In this document: one piece after another, positions 1 through 12,300 of the stretch | Layout: the number at the start of each line of letters is the position of its first letter | Position numbering within the stretch: position 1 is the first letter of the stretch | NCBI GenBank assembly: GCA_003116995.1 | Contig: BDSL01000017.1 | Span: forward strand, 682,001-746,000 | Reading direction: 5' to 3' | Length of the DNA stretch: 64,000 bases | Source: Yamagishiella unicocca | Taxonomy: Eukaryota > Chlorophyta > Chlorophyceae > Chlamydomonadales > Volvocaceae | Program-made: the position numbers and the translations under genes | Notes under the pieces: generated by a model | Told to the model about the DNA's origin: nothing | What the model saw: only the letters and a program-made list of their open reading frames with translations | The model's database searches: none

Positions 1-146
1 GTCGGCGCTGGTTCCGTGCGAGTGGTTTCTGGGTGTGGAGCGAGGTTCATCTAGGGCCGGCATGCCGATCCCCCTGCGGCGCGACTGGGCGAAAGGCATT
101 ACGGGTCCGGGGATGGACGTCTGGTGGGGCCATGATCCGAGCCCGA

Positions 147-405
147 CCCACATGGCTGACCCACATGGCTGACCCATATGGCTGACCCATATGGCTGACC
201 CATATGGCTGACCTACATCGTTGACCCACATGACTGACCCTTATGGCTGACCCAGACGGCTGACTCATATGGCTGACCCATATGGAATGGCTGACCCTTA
301 TGGCTGGCCCAGATGGCTGACCCAGATGGCTGATTCATATGCCTGACTCATATGCCTGACCCACATGGGTTGACCCACGTGGATGGCTGACGCATATGGT
401 CAGAC
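147..405. repeat. Degenerate 13 bp minisatellite
   Basis: About twenty diverged copies of a 13 bp unit close to CATATGGCTGACC. The array probably lies inside the intron preceding the RRM-protein exon at 638. Variation between copies is mostly in the CATATG part. Confidence 0.8.
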
Positions 406-637
406 TTGCGCTGCTGGTTCCTGGGTGATCGACACCACCATTAGCGTTCTAAACCTTTGCTTCGCTGCGACCCCTGGCCCCCACCGTCACCACCGCAACC
501 GGGACCTTGCGGGCCCCCCCCCACCACCCCGCCAACCACAGTTATGTCGTAGAGGCACACCTGCCCCCTCTGCCCCCCCGAACCCCCCATTGTTAACTCC
601 CAAACACCTATCTGTCGTCTGCGCTCTACCGCTTCAG

Positions 638-985
638 GTCAGCTGCTTCGTAGAGTTCCTCGACGTGTCAACCGCCGCTGCCGTACACGGCGCACTCCAA
701 GGCGCGCTCCTGACCTCTTCAGACCGCGGCCCGATCCGGATCCAGTACTCCAAGAACCCGTACGGCAAGCGCTCACCGCACGCCGGCGGCGCGGGCGGCG
801 GCATGGGCGGCCCGTACGGCGGCCACCACTCCCTCTCCGCCTCCTCGGCGTCCTCTTCGGCAGCGCTTTTTGGCGCGGCCGCGGCAGCTGGTGGGGGAAT
901 GGTCCCGGCTTCCATGGCCAATGCCATAATGGCCGCCTCAGGCGGCGACTTCGGGGGCTGGCCGCAGCCCTTTACTCTGGGCTGA
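638..985 (+). CDS. Last exon of an RRM RNA-binding protein (RBPMS/couch-potato-like)
   Basis: The exon opens after a CTTCAG acceptor and reads 115 codons to a TGA. The first 45 residues are the second half of an RNA recognition motif. CFVEF matches the RNP1-type strand, followed by AAAVHGALQGALL and IRIQYSKNPYGKR, the ending typical of RBPMS, couch potato and Whi3-like RRMs, which bind RNA in the nucleus or cytoplasm. The tail is Gly/Ala/Ser-rich low complexity, with GGAGGGMGG and a poly-Ala stretch, and ends in WPQPFTLG. The first half of the RRM, with RNP2, is not visible upstream, so the preceding exon must lie before the window. The 13 bp tandem repeats just upstream would then be intronic. 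The exon is secure; the exact subfamily is inferred. Confidence 0.8.
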   Translation, partial: VSCFVEFLDVSTAAAVHGALQGALLTSSDRGPIRIQYSKNPYGKRSPHAGGAGGGMGGPYGGHHSLSASSASSSAALFGAAAAAGGGMVPASMANAIMAASGGDFGGWPQPFTLG

Positions 986-1667
986 AGCAGCGACGTGTCG
1001 CATCGCGCCATTGCCGTTGAGGCGCCTGATGAGGCAACTGCGAGAGGCTATGCTGCGGTGCGCGGCAGGATGGTGGCGGTGGTGGACGCATTGGTGGAGG
1101 CGGCGCTAACGAAAGGGAAGACGGGAAGATGGAGAGGGACTTTACGCGGTGGGGGCGAGGAAGGTGTCCCGTGGGGATGGGTTTGGGATTGGGATTTACT
1201 TTGCTTGACAAGTTTGTCGGCCATCCATCAAGAGCTAGCTCGCTCCTGCGCTGCTGCGACCTGCGGCTGTAGCGGCCGACAAGACGCCACAGGTCGGCCG
1301 CGTCGTCAAGACCGGGAGAGAAGGGGAGCGTGCGGCTGCAGGCAGGGCGGCAAAGGGGAGACGTCAGTAATGGGCCTCGCACCGACGGTGGTGGACGGGC
1401 GGGTGTGGGTTTTAAGGGCCCGCATCCCCGGGATTCAGGGTGTCAGTCCGTGGGGTGTCGTGTCGAGTCGTGTAGTGTAGCGGGGGTGTTATCGTAAGCC
1501 TGACGTGCGCCTGTGGCAGCTGCAGCACCGGTGACGCCACTGCTGCCCTGGCGGGTGGCTGGGGCGTTGACCTTTGGAGGCAGCAGGTTGCCTCCCGGAC
1601 GCTGCAGCAAGCACTTTGGCAATGACCTCGGGGGCGCTTAGAGCCCAAGTGCCTGCGTTTTTCTTGT

Positions 1668-1723
1668 TATCGTGTGTGTGTATGTGTGTGTGTATGTGCG
1701 TGTGTGTATGTGTGTGTGTGTTT
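1668..1723. repeat. (TG)n microsatellite with TATG interruptions
   Basis: An alternating TG run broken by single A or C substitutions. Similar tracts occur at 29075-29103 and at 61318-61382 inside the first IF-2 intron. Confidence 0.9.
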
Positions 1724-4700
1724 CGGCGCGAAGCCGGGCGGGGCAACGTTGGGGCCAAGATATGCCGCATCGTCGTCTCGCCTAGCGCTGCGGCGCGCGC
1801 GTGGCCTAGCCGTCCCATGGGTCGCGGCCGTTTTTTCTTTTAGGCCTAGTAGCCGCATTGTTAAGGCATCGGCGGTGCAGCTGCAACTCCCGCGTTTGGG
1901 GTCGCGCAGTGAAGCCTTATCGCGATGGCTGGCAAGCAGCTCGAGGATGTGGGTAGGGAAAAGCAAGGAGACTGCATGGCTGCTCTCTTATATCGGTGTT
2001 CGCGCCCAACTGCCTGCTGGCAGGTGGGGGTTTGGGGGGAGGTCGGCTGCGCGGAGCGCGTGCTCAGAGCGGGCGCTGCTAGCTGCCGTTGCCAAGGTTC
2101 AGTCCTGATGGTGACGGTGGTGGTGGTGGTGGTGTGGGGGCAGGGGGGGCAACTGAACCGTACCAGAACAAGGCCGGCGCTGCATGGCAGTGTGAGCGCC
2201 GGTACAACAACTAGCGGAAGTGACCACCATGTGCTGATGGTTTTGCACGGGATTTCTGTATGTACGGAGGACTGCGGGTGCGGCCTGGCCCATTCGCCAT
2301 TCCGAGGAACCCTGTTGATGCTCCAGGCTCGGTGCCGACTCACGCGGCTCCCGTAGCCTGGCCGTCGCCAGGACTGCTTCAGGAATGGACGCAATGGGGT
2401 GCTGACGATGAAGGCGAAGCGGCTATGGTAGGTACTTAGATGACCGTATGTGGGTTCCTGAATGAGCCGTGGGCGTTTGATATGGTCCGAATGGTTGGGT
2501 TTTGAAGAAGCACCGGGTTCCTCAGTCGGCATGTCGCGCGCTGCTGTAGGACCGTCCTGCCGGATGTAGCGTCCATCCAGGAGCGAAGCCCCCACGCAGG
2601 GAGCGGCAAGCCGTTGTCAAAGGGCCCTTTTGATCCCTCCACAGGCAGAGGCAGCATAGGTGATGGGCGGGGGGCCGGGGCGCTGGGAGAGCTCCAGGGA
2701 GGGCCGAGGAAACGGCACGTAGAACGTTATGGACGCCGGCCGGCGCCGTGCTTCAAATGCGCGCGCGTTCCCGTCGTCATAGGGGCGTCGTCGTACAGGC
2801 CCCAGCTGGGTGGAGGTCGCTACAAACCTGCTGGAAGTTAAAGATCAAGATGCCTAATCTGAGTCTCGCGGGTGCTGCTTTATCTACGATCCATTTGGAG
2901 ACCCCGATTGATGCTGAGAACTGGGGGGGGAGCTGGAGGCGGCTGATGTGGTAGAAGTCGATGATGATGATGATGATTTCTGGACACACGCCGCCGGAAT
3001 CGCCGGCTTACTTTAATGTGCACTGCACTTTTCTGCCGGAGTCTTGAGGCTGAATGATGATCGCCTCGTTGGTCGTCTTGCCGCTGGACGGAACGCACGC
3101 TGAACCTTTGTTTGCGCAGTATTAAGAAGGCCTGCTGCGGGTCTATCTCATATGTTTGTCGCTGGCGCGGCATCGCTGGCAGTGCTGCTGCCGCTGCGTT
3201 TCATCTTATGCTTTCCTGTCTGTCTGCTTGGCTGGTGCTGCCGCTCCAGGCATCCATCGCTGTTTGGCTCCCCGCTACCGCAAAGCGTTGCGCGTGCTTT
3301 TGGGCCCCAGATCCGTCGGCGTCCAACCGACGGACAAGACGTTGCATGTGCTTTGTCGATCGGTACGCATCCTTTCATCCAACACTACTGATGTTCACGT
3401 GTTAGTGGCTGGCTGGCGTACTTTGATCCTGACCCTGCTGTTTCGTCGACACGGGGCCGCAACCAGCAGTTAGTTGGTGCGGCGGTCGGCCGGGGCTACA
3501 TACATGCTGGTGAGGTTGCCTGGTTAGGCTGTTTTGATGACCTTCCCTCCATCGGGTCGGGGGCAGTCAATTCATCAAACATGCGCACGTGGAGTAGTTG
3601 CCAAGACAAGCATAGGCGTGATGTCCGCAGCGTCAGCCCTTGCCGCAACGGCTTCGGGAGTGCGGCGGGTGTTTACATACCCCGCTGCTGCCCGCCGCCG
3701 TTGCGTCGGATCCACCCAAGCACTTTTGTTGCATTGGCGGTCGCGACAGCAACATTCGTTCTGTGCGCGCTACGTTAAGTGTTTCTGGGTTCCACTGCTG
3801 GTTGCGGGCCGGGAGGAGGAGGCAGGGTTCAGCCGTAGGCCCGGAGCCTCTACGGCCTCGAGCAGTCCGAGGTAGGGTTTGTTTCGCGTGTTGGCAGACA
3901 GTCAGCCTGTGTCTCCAGTGTTGTGTTGTGTGGGCGGGGCGCGCAAGAAAGCATGCATGCTTTTACGGCAGCGGGGCGTACGCAACGGTGTAGTAATAAA
4001 TGGATGGGGGACTGACCCACGGGTCGATGACGACTGTATGTCCAGCTTGCGGTTGCAGGGGTCCTTTGGCTTCGCAGTTTCCTGACGCCGACGCCAGACC
4101 CATTCGCGGCCACACGTCGGTCCGCGCGGGTCGCGTCTCGCCGCCTGTGGGGTGCGTGCCGCAAGGAGGCGCTGGCGTGTAGGTGCCAGCCAGCTGGCGT
4201 GGCCGGCTGGGCCGCGGCGGGCGAGTGATGATGCCGACGACGGTGCTGGAGCGAGATGATGGCGTCCAAATCACTACTCGTGGGTGGACGGCGTGAGTGT
4301 ATGTGTGCCGGCTTTGCTCGTTCCTGACGGCTGGTTCGCAGCTTTGCGCCGGTAGGCGGTCTTTTTGCGGTGCGGCATGGCGGGGCAAACAGCAGCATCT
4401 TGGAGGAACATGGCTCGCTACCCCGAGCAGCCGGCGGGGGCTGCTGTCCCGCGTTCGGGCGGCATCCCACATGCGCACACAACAGGCAGAGAACACTGCG
4501 CTGGTACTTCCCAATGCTGTGCAATGGACAACTGAACTAGCTGTAGCAAGTGGCTGGCTCGGAGCTTTCCTTAGGTCGTCCCATGGTCCTTGGCCGTACT
4601 CTTGTCGTGCGTGTCGCTCGGGCGTGCTGTTAGGTGGGTGCGTCACGCGGTCCCATCGGCGGGGCGGGGACGGGGGGTTCGAACCCCGCCACGCCCTCGT

Positions 4701-5758
4701 CGTGAGTTTTGTGGCCAGCAGGCTGGGTGTCCTGATGACGAGGCGCCAGCATCTTCCGTTCATGCCTTCATGGGGGTCATTACTACTTTGGCTCGCCCGC
4801 GCCAAGCGAGCGCGTGTGTGTGCGTGTGTGGAGCCTATGGTTTTTTTTGTTTGCGTGCCTTAGCGCTCTGTCCGGCCGGCCGGCGGGCGAAATGTTCGGG
4901 GAGGCTCTTTGCGTTTTACATCCTAGGGTGCTAGGTGCGTGCTCGCCGGAGGCAGTTGCCCTCGCTGCCATGCTCAGAGCGGGGGGTTTGGGAGGGGGTA
5001 TGGTGGCTGCCTGATGCATGATTGCTGTAGGAGGGCTGTAGTGGGCTCCGGCTGCCAAGCAGTAAGGTTTTCCTGAGGCGCCTTGGGGGCCTTACATGTC
5101 ATAAAGGAATCTGGGGGGTAGTACGCGGCAGCCTGTAGGGTGACGGCGGTCTACGTCTCCTACGTGCATTGGTTGTGCACCTTCTCTTTTTCTACTGCTG
5201 CTGCTGCTGTGCAGAGTGTGTTGCTGTTCGGTCAATTCAATTTTAACATTAGTAATGCGGGAACTCTACTACTATCGTGCCTGAGGCGCTTTCGGCTTTC
5301 GATGTGCGCGCTGCCACCGGCCCTCCTCCCGCCGTTCGCAGCGGCGGGGGCGTCGAGCTGAGCCGGCGGGGCCCTGCTGCCTTCTTGGTATAGCGCTGCG
5401 TGCCGTGCGGCGTGTACCTATCGATGTCGTGTCGTCGCCCCCATAATTGTGTCTACCCAACATCTCATTTTGGCGTGTTGCCTTTCAATTTACCGAGGCT
5501 GTCATTGCATGCGCACTACTGCTGTGTCGATGCCCTGCTGGCATGCTGTAAGCTTGGACGCGCTCAGTCATTGCGTATACATCCATCAAGCTCCGTGCAT
5601 CCACAGCCCGCAGCAACATATCGCGCCGTTCCTTCTACCTTCACCTGCCCACCTACCTTCGCCCACCTACCTTCACCTGCCCCTACCTCTCGGCTGAATG
5701 CGTGTGTGACAGCAGCGAAATGCATGGATGGTGGGCACCACGAGCAGCCCATGCACGG

Positions 5759-6183
5759 TAAGCAGGCAGCAGCAGGAGGCAGCAGGCAGCAGGCGGCAGG
5801 CAGCAGGCAGCAGGCAGCAGGCAGCAGGCAGCAGGCAGCAGGCAGCAGGCAGCAGGCAGCAGGCAGCAGGCAGCAGGCAGCAGGCAACAGGCAGCAGGCA
5901 GCAGGCAGCAGGCAGCAGGCAGCAGGCAGCAGGCAGCAGGCAGCAGGCAGCAGGCAGCAGGCAGCAGGCAGCAGGCAGCAGGCAACAGGCAACAGGCAGC
6001 AGGCAGCAGGCAGCAGGCAGCAGGCAGCAGGCAGCAGGCAGCAGGCAGCAGGCAACAGGCAGCAGGCAGCAGGCAACAGGCAGCAGGCAGCAGGCAACAG
6101 GCAGCAGGCAGCAGGCAACAGGCAACAGGCAGCAGGCAGCAGGCAACAGGCAGCAGGCAACAGGCAGCAGGCAGCAGCAGGCA
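5759..6183. repeat. 7 bp tandem array (GCAGGCA)n
   Basis: Close to sixty head-to-tail copies of GCAGGCA, with a recurrent G-to-A variant (CAACAGG) concentrated in the 3' third. The period is not a multiple of three and contains no stop. All frames therefore stay open and produce artificial heptapeptide repeats, which should not be called proteins. Confidence 0.95.
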
Positions 6184-6369
6184 TGCTATTATTCCGTTTG
6201 CTGGTTGGCGCGGTGGTTGGCCCGTCCGTGTGGGTTGTGACTGTTCCCGGTTGGTTCGTTCCCTTGCCATCCACTTGCTTGCCGGCTTCATTTTTTCGGC
6301 TGCTCTGCCCGGGTTTTTTGTTGGCCCCCTTTCCCGCTGTCCGGGTTACGCATGTCTGGCGGTTGGCTG

Positions 6370-6515
6370 TGCTTTTGCATCTTGGATGCTGTTTTGGGCG
6401 GGGTGGTGTTTTTGCGCCTTTCGAGGCTTTCCTCTGCTCGTGGGGGCGTCTGCTGGGTTGAGCCCCCGCTGTCGTATGGTGAGGCCCGGCATGGGCCTTT
6501 CCTCTTGTACATCTC
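6370..6515 (-). repeat. Dispersed repeat family 1, copy a
   Basis: Shares GAGGCTTTCCT, GGGGGCGTCTGCTG and TGAGGCCCGGCATGGGCC, in the same order, with sequences near 7765-7830 and 8284-8325. The reverse complement of the same order appears at 7010-7145 and 54594-54745. It has no coding capacity, and no terminal repeats were found by eye. Confidence 0.65.
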
Positions 6516-7009
6516 TATTATTAATTTATGTTAGTCAGAGTCTCACACGCAAGGAGCCGTTGCGGGCTCATGCTGGAACGTGCACCGCGTGGGGGGCGTT
6601 TGTCTATTCATCACCATTTTAATGTCTCGGACATCTATCAAATTTTCTAATTACTGTGGTGGGAAAGGATGAAGTTCGAGGGTTCCGCGTCCGAGATGCA
6701 AGCCTTCCCTCGGCGGCAACACGCCTAAAAACCTCCATTCCCGAAATGATCTATTACTCAATTGAGTAATCACATCGTCAGCGATTATGTTACGACGTAC
6801 GACTTGCGTCTTCGTACATGTACTGCTGAAGGCGGACAGCGCTGCTGCAAGTCTGCAACACTCTGTCGTACCGCTCAGTATTTTCGTCATGGTGGAAAGT
6901 ACACGCGCTGCAACGAAACAAATTGGTTACGCAACTACATTTCTTGGGTCCCTGTGATATGCCTTTACTTACCGTTCGCAAGTATTAAAGAGATAAGAAT
7001 ATAGGTGTT

Positions 7010-7145
7010 GCTGTGTCGTCAAGCCCGGACGAGCCCAGAACAAGAAGCGGCGGGGCACATGGCCGTGGCCTCGCCATAGCGACTGAACCCAGCAGACGCC
7101 CCCAAGGGCACAGAAAATCCTCGAAAGCACAAAGACGCTGGGCGA
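7010..7145 (+). repeat. Dispersed repeat family 1, copy b
   Basis: Contains GTCGTCAAGCCC, a CATGGCCGTGGCCTC-like block, and GACGCCCCCAAGGGCACAG followed by TCGAAAG. The order matches 54594-54745 closely. Lesions differ between copies, so this looks like an old interspersed element rather than a conserved gene. Confidence 0.7.
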
Positions 7146-8122
7146 ACCCAGGACAATTGGGGAGACCAACACCGAGACCGCACCGGATGGCAATCTAGCA
7201 CGCACAGCCAGCAGCAGACGCCGCAAAAGGCACAGCAGGAACAGGACATCCTGCCACGCCCAAGGCGGCGGCCCGGACAAACAAAAACAATCCAGGCACC
7301 CAAAGGGCCCACTGCCGGAAAGACGGTGGGACCAGACGGCCCGGACCAGCGGGGCACGGAAACCTCCCGCCGGGGCCCAGGGCACCGCCCACACGCGAAG
7401 AACGCCCCACCCGAAAGCCCGGCGGCCAGCAAAGCAAGCTTCAGCGCAAACGGGCAGTTCGAACGAATCAAGGCCAAGAGGACGGGGAAAAAACAAAACT
7501 TGGAAGACGGCGCCCCAGGCGCACCCACCACGCAGCGAGCACGGTCGCAGACGACGCCAGCAGCGTATTCCTAAGTTTCGCATTCGGAGTCATCACCTCT
7601 ATCTTAGGCAAGGCGCAAGAGCGTTGGCAAAGCCAGGGCCTTTCACGTAATAATTGGCCACAGTAGTATCACAGCGGCTGTTCCTGGAGGCGTCTGTGGA
7701 CTGCCAGTCGTGTATATATGGGTCTTCCCGCTTGCCCTGGGATTGCCCGCCTGCGGCTCCATATGTGCTTTTCGAGGCTTTCCTGTGCCCTTGGGGGCGT
7801 CTGCTGTGTTCAGCCACAAAAACGCCACCCTGCAGTAACAGCAGCCAAGACGCAACAGCACAGCCAACCGACGTCACGGCCGCCGCTAGACGCCGCAGAT
7901 CGAAACGCAAATGATGATGATGATATGTTACGCTGACCCCAAGCCCGGCGGTGCGAGCAAACCCAGGCAAAAAAGGGGACCCATGGCCGGGCCTATACTA
8001 GCCCTAACCAAACACCCACTCGTTTTCCTGCTCTATCCAGGGAGGGGCCCCACCGGACCACCTCCCTTGCCGTCTCAGCCAGCGGCCGCCGGCGACGACT
8101 CCGCCGTACAAGACATCGATTC

Positions 8123-8180
8123 ATCAGTGTTATTGTAACGGTTACAGTGGATTCCAGACCAGAAGGTAGTGGTAGTAATG
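8123..8180 (-). repeat. Dispersed repeat family 2, copy a
   Basis: The reverse complement carries CTTCTGGTCTGGAATCCACT followed by GTAACCGTTAC. The same block, with CCTTTTGG and GAGCCCACTGTA variants, occurs at 36525-36620, 54880-54975 and 58650-58740. Confidence 0.65.
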
Positions 8181-9349
8181 ATAGTCTACGATGTGATGAG
8201 CGATATCCTCACGCACAGCGCCCGGTGTGGTTGATGAGGCATGAGCAAATTCAGTGTCGTCCCGATATCGTGCCGTAACCGTTGTACGGTGAGGCCCGGC
8301 GTGGGCCCCTCTTCTTGTCCTGGGTTGCCAGCGCGCTGCGTGGCGGCTTCGTGCTGCGGAGCGAGTCGCACAGCAGCGACCCCGCTGTCGCAGCGCCACG
8401 TGGGATAGATGTTTGCCGTACTACCATATTCTGCACGAGAGGTTTCGGAACCAGTAGGTAGATAGATGTGCTTCCATCTCCCCCAGACGGCGTTAGTTCA
8501 GGCTCTTCATTTACATCAGCGCCGTACCGTCCGCGCCCGCCCCCCCTCCCTGGAGCGCACACAGCAGCCGGATTTCGCTCCAACACACAAGTAAGAGAGG
8601 CGCCTCCATCAGCCGGGGCGTGATCTGTCACGCCCGGTGGCCTGGTGGCGGGCGGCGGAGGACATGGCTCCAGCAGTGAATGTGACGGACGTGGTGGTGG
8701 GCTGGAGGCCCGACACCCAGCCATGGGGAGCGAACCGCCACGCACGACCTCTTGCAGCTGCAGAACCCCCGGTCTCCGCACCATCGCCGCCCCCCTGCTG
8801 GAACTTCCACGGGTCTTCCTCGAACCCTGCTGGAACTCTGAAACCCCGCCTTCTCCCAAACCCCCGCACCCACCCGCTCCTGCCGTCGCCAACACGCATC
8901 GGGTAAGACCGCGTTTGTACGCCTTCACTTTGTTTCCATTTTCCAGCAGCAGATCCCCGTCTCGAGCCGCAGCCTCAACGCCATGCGCCGCAACTTGCTG
9001 TACTCCTGCAGGCCTATACCCTCCCTGGAGCCAACCTCCTCTTCCCCCTCCTCCCCGGCGTTTCCCCCCGGCTGCTCCCCCAACGAAAGCAGCTCCCGCC
9101 CTCCATACACACAAACACGCAGGTAATTGACTGGGCACATGGTCTGCCACCACGTCACGCGTACCTAGGTTACCAAACACATGACATTACGTAGCCTCCT
9201 ACTAAATCATATGGACGGTCTTCACGCAAACGTGATACCCTGGTTACTATCGTACAAAAGCTGCCCCAGCCCCCGGTGATGTCGTGTGAGGCCCGGGGGG
9301 TGGCGATAAGGCCCGCGGGGGAGTTGCTTTCATGGCTCTTGGGCGCAAC

Positions 9350-12300
9350 TCACTCTCCCCCGACAGACATGGTGTAATCGTACCTGCGGAGTTGTGCGCG
9401 GGGGTGGGGTTTTTATAACAGAATCCACGAATCCACGGCCGGAGGGGCGCGGTAGGGGGTTTCGAGGAAGACCCGTGGATGCGAGAAAAAACCGTTTAGA
9501 ACAGACGTTTTGAGATGCATGCTGGAGAAGTGGGTTGAGGATACGAAAGACGAAGATCGGAGGTCGGCCGGTAGGGGTGGGCGAGAAGCCCCGGTTACAC
9601 GACATAGGAAACGGAGGACAGAAACTAGCTGGCGAAGGGGTTGGCGGGGGAACGGAGGGGCCGGTGGCAACTAAGGGGTGCATGTCGGCTCCCGCCGCGC
9701 TCCCCCATCCACCCACCCCACCTTACCCCACCCATCCGTCTGTGTTCTAAACGGTTTTGCTATCGTACACGGGTTTTCCCTTGCAACCCCATCCATCCAC
9801 TTGAGTCTCCTCGCTACCCCCACCCAGCGCCCGGCCGTAAGCGCGATGTCGCTGCACCTGCTGTGAGGCGGTATCGCGGGACTAACCCCCCGTCCCCGTC
9901 CTGGCTCTCCCCTCCCCTGTTCGGGCCCCGCCACTCCCGTGTACCCTCCCCCCTCCCTCCCTCCCCCCCCCGGCCCCCAGACTGGGCCTTACTGTATGGT
10001 AGGCACCACGGATGCGATGAACTTGAGGAACAGCACCAGGTACCTGTGTGTATGGGGGGGGAGGGGGAGCGGGAGGGGGGGGGGGGTTTACGGAAAATAA
10101 CCGATAACTCGACATGGGAAGGGTAGTTGGTGCAGGGGGCGGGGGACGGGGCGGGTTGAAGCGAGCAGCAGGAGGACGTTCAGAAGGTGGAGGACGTGCA
10201 GGAGGTGGACGAGGTGGCGGTGGCGGTGGGGAGGTGGCGGTGGTGCAGGAGGTGGCGGTGGTGGAGGAGGTGGAGGAGGGCAGGAGGGAGCGGGTAGGAG
10301 GGCAGGCGGAGGAAATCGCAGCGTCTGCGCCATTCTTGGAGTGCGTGAGAAGGCGGGATGAATGACATCTTCACCTCGGGCCGATGACGCATGAGGGCGC
10401 TTGCTCGAACGCTTGCTGTCCCCCCTTTCCGCAGAACCCAAATTCCCGGGGAGTGGTACTGCTGGTAATGCGGCACGCGCGCACAACGAACGATTCGTTC
10501 GACGGACCAACAACCGGCCGGTGCCGCCCCCCCAAGCAGGCACCACGGGTCTCCACAGGTCTCCCTCGAACCACCCAAGCAGCTCACGACGTCTTATCTC
10601 CTCCGTCGGTCTGTGGTCGTCCTCGCCACCACCCGCCAGCAGCCACACCGCCCACAGAGCAAGCATACGCACAGTCGTACACCACCCCTCCCGCACCCCG
10701 GCCCGCAAGTACACCAAAACACACGCCTCCCGTACGCATCGCTCACCGATTGTTCGCACCAGCCCGTCCTCCTCCTCCTCCTCCTCCTCCACCCCCACCT
10801 CCTCCTCCTCCTCCTCGTATGTCATCCCACCCGGAGTTTCTCCCCCCCCCCCCCAGCATTGCACCCGCTACACTTCCCAAGTCGAGTTACCGACATGTAA
10901 CCCCCAGCATGCGCCCACACAATTGGTGTCCGACGATTATGCGCCAACTATCCTGTCCGGTCGCGTAAACACGGTTCTTATGCCGCCCACGCCCCAGTAC
11001 TCCCTCCTCCACCCTGAACTCCCTCCCCGGTTTTTTCTGGCATCCACGTCTTTTCGGTCTTCCTCGAAACCCCCCCAGTACTCACTCCTCCACCCTGAAC
11101 TCCCTCCCCGCCTCTATCAGGTTGTCCACCAGCTTCTTCATGACTTCCGCGTGGCGGCAGGGGTGGATGGACGCGGCGGACAGCCCCGCCAGGTGCGGGT
11201 GCGGGTCCACGGTGATGGTCTTGCGGGCGTGCTCCTCCGACACGTCCTCCATCACCTGCAGCGGCGGCAGGTGGGGTGAGGGGTTTGAGGGGGCAGAGGG
11301 GGAGGATGGGGCAGAGGGGGCAGGGGGTTGAGGGGGACGAGGGGGTGAGGGGAACGAGGGGGCAGGGGGGTGGCAAAAAACGATACGGTTGCTCGACGTG
11401 GGCAGGGGGCAGGGGGGTTGAGGGGGCAGTTGAGGGGGCAGTTGAGGGGGCAGTTGAGGGGGCGGTTGCAAGGGGTGGTTGAGGGGGCAGAGGGAGAAGA
11501 CACGGAGAGGAAGGGGAGGGGGTGAGGTTGTGCGTCGACCGACCCATGGGTCGGGGCGCGGCCTGGCGTGGCATGGCGACGACAGCAGTGGATGGTACCG
11601 TGCGGTGTGGGAGGCGTTCTCCGGTGCCAGCTGGGGTCTGGCCGGTCGATGCGGCAGCATGGTTCCGTATATGGTGAGGAGTGGATATGAGGGTTTCGCG
11701 GACAGGTTTAGGGTTTTGCGGACAAGTTTAGGGTTTTGCGGACAGGTCCAGGGTTTTGCGGACAGGTCCAGGGTTTTGCGGACAGGTTCAGGGTTTTGTG
11801 GACAGGTCCAGGGTTTTGCGGACAGGTTCAGGGTTTTGCGGACAGGTCCAGGGTTTTGCGGACAGGTTCAGGGTTTTGTGGACAGGTTCAGGGTTTTGCG
11901 GACAGGTTCAGGGTTTCGCGGACAGGTTTAGGGTTTTGCGGACAAGTTTAGGGTTTTGCGGACAGGTTCAGGGTTTTGCGGACAGGTCCAGGGTTTTGCG
12001 GACAGGTCCAGGGTTTTGCGGACAGGTTCAGGGTTTTGTGGACAGGTCCAGGGTTTTGCGGACAGGTTCAGGGTTTTGCGGACAGGTCCAGGGTTTTGCG
12101 GACAGGTTCAGGGTTTTGTGGACAGGTTCAGGGTTTTGCGGACAGGTTCAGGGTTTCGCGGACGGGTTTAGGGTTTTGCGGACAAGTTTAGGGTTTTGCG
12201 GACAGGTTCAGGGTTTTGCGGACAGGTCCAGGGTTTTGCGGACCGCCTAGGTGGCGCAGGTGGCCGCCGCTGGGTTGCGGCAGGTAGCTGCGGGTCCTCT

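Larger units (their letters stand above)
986..9349. other. Long intergenic stretch between two convergent genes
   Basis: No protein I recognise lies here. All open frames look like chance or composition-driven. It holds the 3' flanks of the RRM gene (+) and ATG3 (-), a (TG)n tract, a 7 bp tandem array, and copies of two dispersed repeat families (about 6370-6515, 7010-7145, 7725-7830 and 8123-8325). A TGTAA on the - strand at 8511-8515 is one candidate poly(A) signal for ATG3, though it is 0.8 kb from the stop. An unrecognised lineage-specific gene or non-coding RNA cannot be excluded. Confidence 0.5.

Noticed and set aside
4620..4697. tRNA-like segment: GGGCGTG and CACGCCC could pair as an acceptor stem, with a GGTTCGAACC T-arm
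   Set aside because: The T-stem has a mismatch, there is no acceptable D-arm (no T8 and no A14/GG loop), no anticodon arm could be placed, and the length is 78 nt. It may be a tRNA-derived relic or chance.
5564..6461. Long open frames encoding Gln/Ala/Ser or Cys/Leu/Pro heptad repeats on both strands
   Set aside because: They are by-products of the 7 bp stop-free tandem array. All frames on both strands are open, and flanking residues show no domain.
6969..7583. Trp/Cys/Phe-rich 170-204 codon frames on the - strand
   Set aside because: They overlap dispersed repeat family 1 and have no known domain; similar frames do not persist in the other copies.
8251..9180. 309-codon open frame on the - strand downstream of ATG3
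   Set aside because: Composition-driven Gly/Arg/Pro-rich translation that includes a dispersed repeat; no motif and no splice context.
11479..12250. Three overlapping [15 protein letters not shown] repeat proteins
   Set aside because: Generated by the 20 bp minisatellite in ATG3 intron 6; every frame is open.
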